A DNA stretch of 17,537 bases, taken from assembly GCA_910577155.1 (NCBI GenBank), contig CAJTMS010000029.1:1-17537 (forward strand), written 5' to 3'. Source of the stretch: an uncultured Mailhella sp. (lineage in GTDB: Bacteria; Desulfobacterota; Desulfovibrionia; Desulfovibrionales; Desulfovibrionaceae). Position numbers and translations under genes: made by a program. The notes beneath the pieces were generated by a model. That model had not been told where the DNA came from and ran no database searches. It saw only the letters and a list, made by a program, of their open reading frames with translations. Shown piece after piece: positions 15,303 to 17,537 of this stretch. Position 1 is the first letter of the stretch. The number at the start of each line of letters is the position of its first letter.

Positions 15303-16760
15303 TTATATTTCTGATTCAGAAATTCCGCATGCTTTGGCAACACCGGCTCCATAAGCGGGGTCTGCCTTTGCGCAGTTGCGGATGTGACGCAATTTAATTT
15401 CATGAGGTGCATCACCAAGGGCACGGGCAGTATTTTCAAAAAGAGCCTGTTTCTGTTCATCATTCATTACTCTAAAGAGTTTACCGGGCTGTTCGAAATA
15501 ATCGGCGTCATCACAAGCATAATCCCAATGAGCGGCATCACCGTTGATTTTGAGCGGTGGTTCAGAATAATCAAGCTGTTCCTTCCATGCATCGCAGCTG
15601 TTTGGCTCATAATTGGTGTGGCTGCCATAGTTTCCGTCTACCCGCATGCTGCCGTCACGGTGGAAGCTGTGGAAAGGGCAGCGGGGCTTATTCACAGGAA
15701 TGAGATGATGGTTTACACCAAGACGGTAGCGCTGGGCGTCACCGTAGGAGAACAAACGACCCTGCAGCATTTTATCCGGTGAGAAACCGATTCCGGGAAC
15801 AATATTAGCAGGATTGAATGCAGCCTGTTCCACTTCAGCAAAATAGTTTTCAGGATTGCGGTTAAGCTCGAGCACACCCACTTCAATAAGCGGATAATCC
15901 TTATGATACCAAACTTTTGTCAAGTCAAAAGGATGATAGGGCAATTTTTCTGCATCTTCCTCCGGCATAACTTGAACATACATAGTCCAGCGGGGGAAAT
16001 CACCTTTTTCAATGCTTTCATACAAATCGCGCTGATGACTGTCGCGGTCGCGTCCGATTAATTCCTGAGCTTCGGCATCTGTCAGGTTTTTAATGCCTTG
16101 CTGAGTTTTAAAGTGGAATTTTACCCAATAACGTTCATTTTTTACATTGATAAAGCTGTAAGTATGGCTGCCAAAACCATGCATATGGCGATAGGAAGCA
16201 GGAATACCGCGGTCACTCATAACAACGGTAATTTGGTGCAAAGCTTCAGGAAGCAATGTCCAAAAATCCCAGTTATCTTTGGCACTGTGCATGTTTGTGC
16301 GTGGATTACGTTTGACGACGTGGTTCAAATCAGGGAATTTAAGCGGGTCGCGCAAGAAGAAAACAGGAGTGTTATTTCCCACCATGTCCCAGTTGCCTTG
16401 GTCAGTATAAAATTTTACGGCAAAACCACGGATATCGCGTTCCGCATCAGCTGCACCGCGTTCGCCGGCAACAGTTGAAAAACGGGCAAAAACTTCTGTT
16501 TTCTTGCCAATTTCAGCAAAAAGAGAAGCTCTTGTATATTTGGTAATGTCATGGGTAACAGTAAAAGTTCCGTATGCACCGGAGCCTTTCGCGTGCATAC
16601 GTCTTTCAGGGATAACTTCACGGTCAAAATGGGCAAGCTTTTCTTGGAACCAAACGTCCTGCATAAGCAGTGGTCCGCGTGGTCCGGCAGTTAAAATGTG
16701 ATTGTTGTTGGCAACAGGTGCGCCATTATTACTTGTCAAATTATTTTTGTCTTGTGCCAT
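15303..16760 (-). CDS. katA: Monofunctional heme catalase
   Basis: The 485-residue protein is a small-subunit (clade 3-like) heme catalase that converts hydrogen peroxide to water and oxygen in the cytoplasm. The catalytic His56 lies in RRMHAKGSGAYG, the catalytic Asn129 in DMVGNNTPVFF and the proximal heme ligand Tyr339 in RLFSYGDAQRYRLG. The 73- and 283-residue spacings from His56 match those of human catalase. The length is normal for the clade and no motif is damaged. GGAGG lies 7 bases before the ATG. The gene is monocistronic, with its own terminator and a double palindrome upstream that suggests peroxide-responsive control. Confidence 0.97.
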   Translation of the reverse strand: MAQDKNNLTSNNGAPVANNNHILTAGPRGPLLMQDVWFQEKLAHFDREVIPERRMHAKGSGAYGTFTVTHDITKYTRASLFAEIGKKTEVFARFSTVAGERGAADAERDIRGFAVKFYTDQGNWDMVGNNTPVFFLRDPLKFPDLNHVVKRNPRTNMHSAKDNWDFWTLLPEALHQITVVMSDRGIPASYRHMHGFGSHTYSFINVKNERYWVKFHFKTQQGIKNLTDAEAQELIGRDRDSHQRDLYESIEKGDFPRWTMYVQVMPEEDAEKLPYHPFDLTKVWYHKDYPLIEVGVLELNRNPENYFAEVEQAAFNPANIVPGIGFSPDKMLQGRLFSYGDAQRYRLGVNHHLIPVNKPRCPFHSFHRDGSMRVDGNYGSHTNYEPNSCDAWKEQLDYSEPPLKINGDAAHWDYACDDADYFEQPGKLFRVMNDEQKQALFENTARALGDAPHEIKLRHIRNCAKADPAYGAGVAKACGISESEI

Positions 16761-16780
16761 AAAACACCTCCATTGACTAT

Positions 16781-16795
16781 TAGTAATACTTCCTA
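16781..16795. promoter_or_regulatory. Fur/PerR-type box 1 upstream of katA
   Basis: TAGTAATACTTCCTA is an imperfect 7-1-7 palindrome of the Fur-family form, 21 bases before the katA ATG. It is the left half of a longer inverted repeat whose 23-base arms (16773-16795 and 16809-16831) agree at 20 positions. PerR is the natural candidate binder because katA is a typical PerR target. Confidence 0.5.
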
Positions 16796-16808
16796 ATAAG
16801 TTTGTAAA

Positions 16809-16823
16809 TAGGAATTATTACTA
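16809..16823. promoter_or_regulatory. Fur/PerR-type box 2 upstream of katA
   Basis: TAGGAATTATTACTA is a 7-1-7 palindrome mirroring box 1; the two centres are 28 bases apart. A possible -35 (TTGATT on the minus strand, 16826-16831) adjoins it, so a bound repressor would cover the promoter. A clear -10 was not found. Confidence 0.5.
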
Positions 16824-16831
16824 TTAATCAA

Positions 16832-16958
16832 AGTTTTTTATAATCATCTGGAAACACATGTTTAATTTTTTCTTTATGAATAGAGCTACCTGTCCAATGG
16901 GTAGAATTATTGTGAAATTTTACGTAATTCCCTCTTTCTTTCCCTATTAACCATATAA
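16832..16958. other. AT-rich gap without recognised gene
   Basis: Between the katA operators and the insertion-sequence remnant I see no open frame with a ribosome binding site, no hairpin with a T-run and no RNA gene. Promoter -35 or UP-type sequence for katA may extend into it. Confidence 0.4.
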
Positions 16959-17183
16959 ACTAGATAGTGTCGTCAATAGATTTTAGCCCAAATGGCGATA
17001 CACCTTATATGTACCGCTGCCAAGAACGAAGCAGTATTTTTCGCATATCGAGTGGCAATCCCTCGCCAACGTTTTAATTCGAGAAATGCATTTTCAACGA
17101 GATGACGTAACCGATAGAGATACTTGTCATAATATCTCTGTTTCTTACGATTTTTGCGCGGAGGGATGACAGGATTAATGCCC
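16959..17183 (-). mobile_element. Remnant of an IS5-family element
   Basis: This spans the transposase 3' fragment plus a putative terminal repeat that abuts CTAG near 16959. The other end of the element is absent from the window: it was either deleted or lies beyond the inserted IS3-family element. The exact outer boundary is not certain. Confidence 0.65.
16973..17182 (-). pseudogene. 3' fragment of an IS5-family transposase
   Basis: Translating the minus strand gives 69 residues that begin at VIPPRKNRKKQRYYD and contain LVENAFLELKRWRGIATRYAK. This is the C-terminal part of an IS5-family (IS427-like) DDE transposase, including the final catalytic Glu of the triad. The frame meets a stop codon (17183-17185) exactly where the sequence changes to the end of another insertion sequence, so the first two-thirds of the gene is missing. 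The product cannot be an active transposase. After the TGA stop, GACGACACTATCTAG is the likely terminal repeat of the element, ending near 16959. Confidence 0.85.
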
Positions 17184-17249
17184 TATACTGCCCCCTATTA
17201 ACAAAGTCAGAAAATTAAGAGAGTATATTTCAAGTAAGAGGTATACATT

Positions 17250-17522
17250 ATGAAGAACGAACGCAGGCAATGGGACAGCAAGACCAAGGCAAAAATTATC
17301 TTAGAGGGTCTGAAGGGACGCAGTGTTGTTGATATTTGTACTGAATATGCCATATCACAATCCATGTATTATAAATGGCGTGACATTTTTTTAGCAAATA
17401 TTGATCAGCCATTTGAAACTAACAGCAAATCAAAAAAAGAGCAGAAATTAGAGCAAGAAAATAATAAATTGCGCAAAGTTATTGGAGATCTGACTATAGA
17501 ATTAAAAAAAAACGACTGGTAA
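17250..17522 (+). CDS. IS3-family transposase OrfA
   Basis: The 90-residue protein has the helix-turn-helix of IS3-family OrfA (KAKIILEGLKGRSVVDICTE, then SQSMYYKWRDIF) in the first 50 residues and a leucine-zipper-like coiled coil (KLEQENNKLRKVIGDLTIEL) at the end. OrfA binds the element's ends. Together with OrfB, made by frameshifting, it forms the active OrfAB transposase. GTAAGAGG lies 8 bases before the ATG at 17250. The gene is intact and ends in an A-run that allows the shift. Confidence 0.92.
   Translation: MKNERRQWDSKTKAKIILEGLKGRSVVDICTEYAISQSMYYKWRDIFLANIDQPFETNSKSKKEQKLEQENNKLRKVIGDLTIELKKNDW
17507..17513 (+). other. Programmed -1 frameshift signal orfA/orfB
   Basis: Nine As then C (17504-17513) include the slippery heptamer A AAA AAC in the orfA frame, three codons before the orfA stop. 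In the -1 frame the reading stays open to the end of the window (residues RLVKFRRK), which is the expected start of orfB. IS3-family elements use such a shift to make OrfAB. Confidence 0.75.
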
Positions 17523-17537
17523 AATTTCGGCGTAAAG

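Larger units (their letters stand above)
17184..17537 (+). mobile_element. Left end of an IS3-family element (partial)
   Basis: TACTGCCCCCTATTAACAAA starting near 17186 has the form of the terminal repeat of IS3-family elements (C-run after a CTG). It is followed after about 50 bases by orfA. The element runs off the right edge, so its length and second end are unknown. The first base may be a few positions off. Confidence 0.75.

Overview
The window reads as a piece of chromosome from a low-GC (roughly 40% by eye) Gram-negative bacterium. Several features fit a Desulfovibrio-like anaerobe: a feoA-feoA-feoB-Cys-rich-protein operon, a Fur-type operator of TGAAAATnATTTTCA style, a CsoR-controlled P1B-ATPase, and a monofunctional catalase with its own operator array. 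This taxonomic reading is an inference and is not proven by any single gene. No rRNA, tRNA or CRISPR array was seen.

Layout from left to right. (1) Positions 63-2898, minus strand: a ferrous-iron uptake operon of two different small FeoA proteins, FeoB and a 41-residue Cys-rich membrane peptide. Its promoter has a Fur-like box just downstream of the -10. (2) 2918-3808: a DMT/EamA permease. (3) 4006-7080: a compact str operon (rpsL-rpsG-fusA) with a near-consensus promoter and a strong terminator directly after fusA; neither tuf nor rpsJ follows. (4) 7108-7605: a GNAT acetyltransferase. (5) 7688-9971, plus strand: a metal-efflux operon, csoR plus a P1B-type ATPase. It has a palindromic operator between the -35 and -10 and a bidirectional terminator at the end. 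(6) 9983-12091: a secreted esterase-713-like hydrolase divergent from a LysR regulator. (7) 12154-14131, minus strand: MntP-type manganese exporter and an unusual NSS-family transporter, probably co-transcribed. (8) 14205-15026: a membrane protein of unknown function with a clear internal duplication. (9) 15251-16831: katA with a terminator and two Fur/PerR-type palindromes upstream. (10) 16959-17537: the 3' remnant of an IS5-family element interrupted by the left end of an IS3-family element, which runs off the window.

The common theme is metal and oxidant homeostasis: Fe(II) import, metal export through CsoR/ATPase, Mn(II) export and peroxide removal. These sit around an essential ribosomal operon, and an insertion-sequence junction lies at the right edge. 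I did not find a convincing wholly new multi-gene system. The most unusual items are the NSS transporter that appears to have lost its Na1 site while keeping Na2, the P1B-ATPase whose TM8 motif does not match a classical copper pump despite its CsoR partner, the paired 7-1-7 palindromes upstream of katA, and the duplicated unknown membrane protein.
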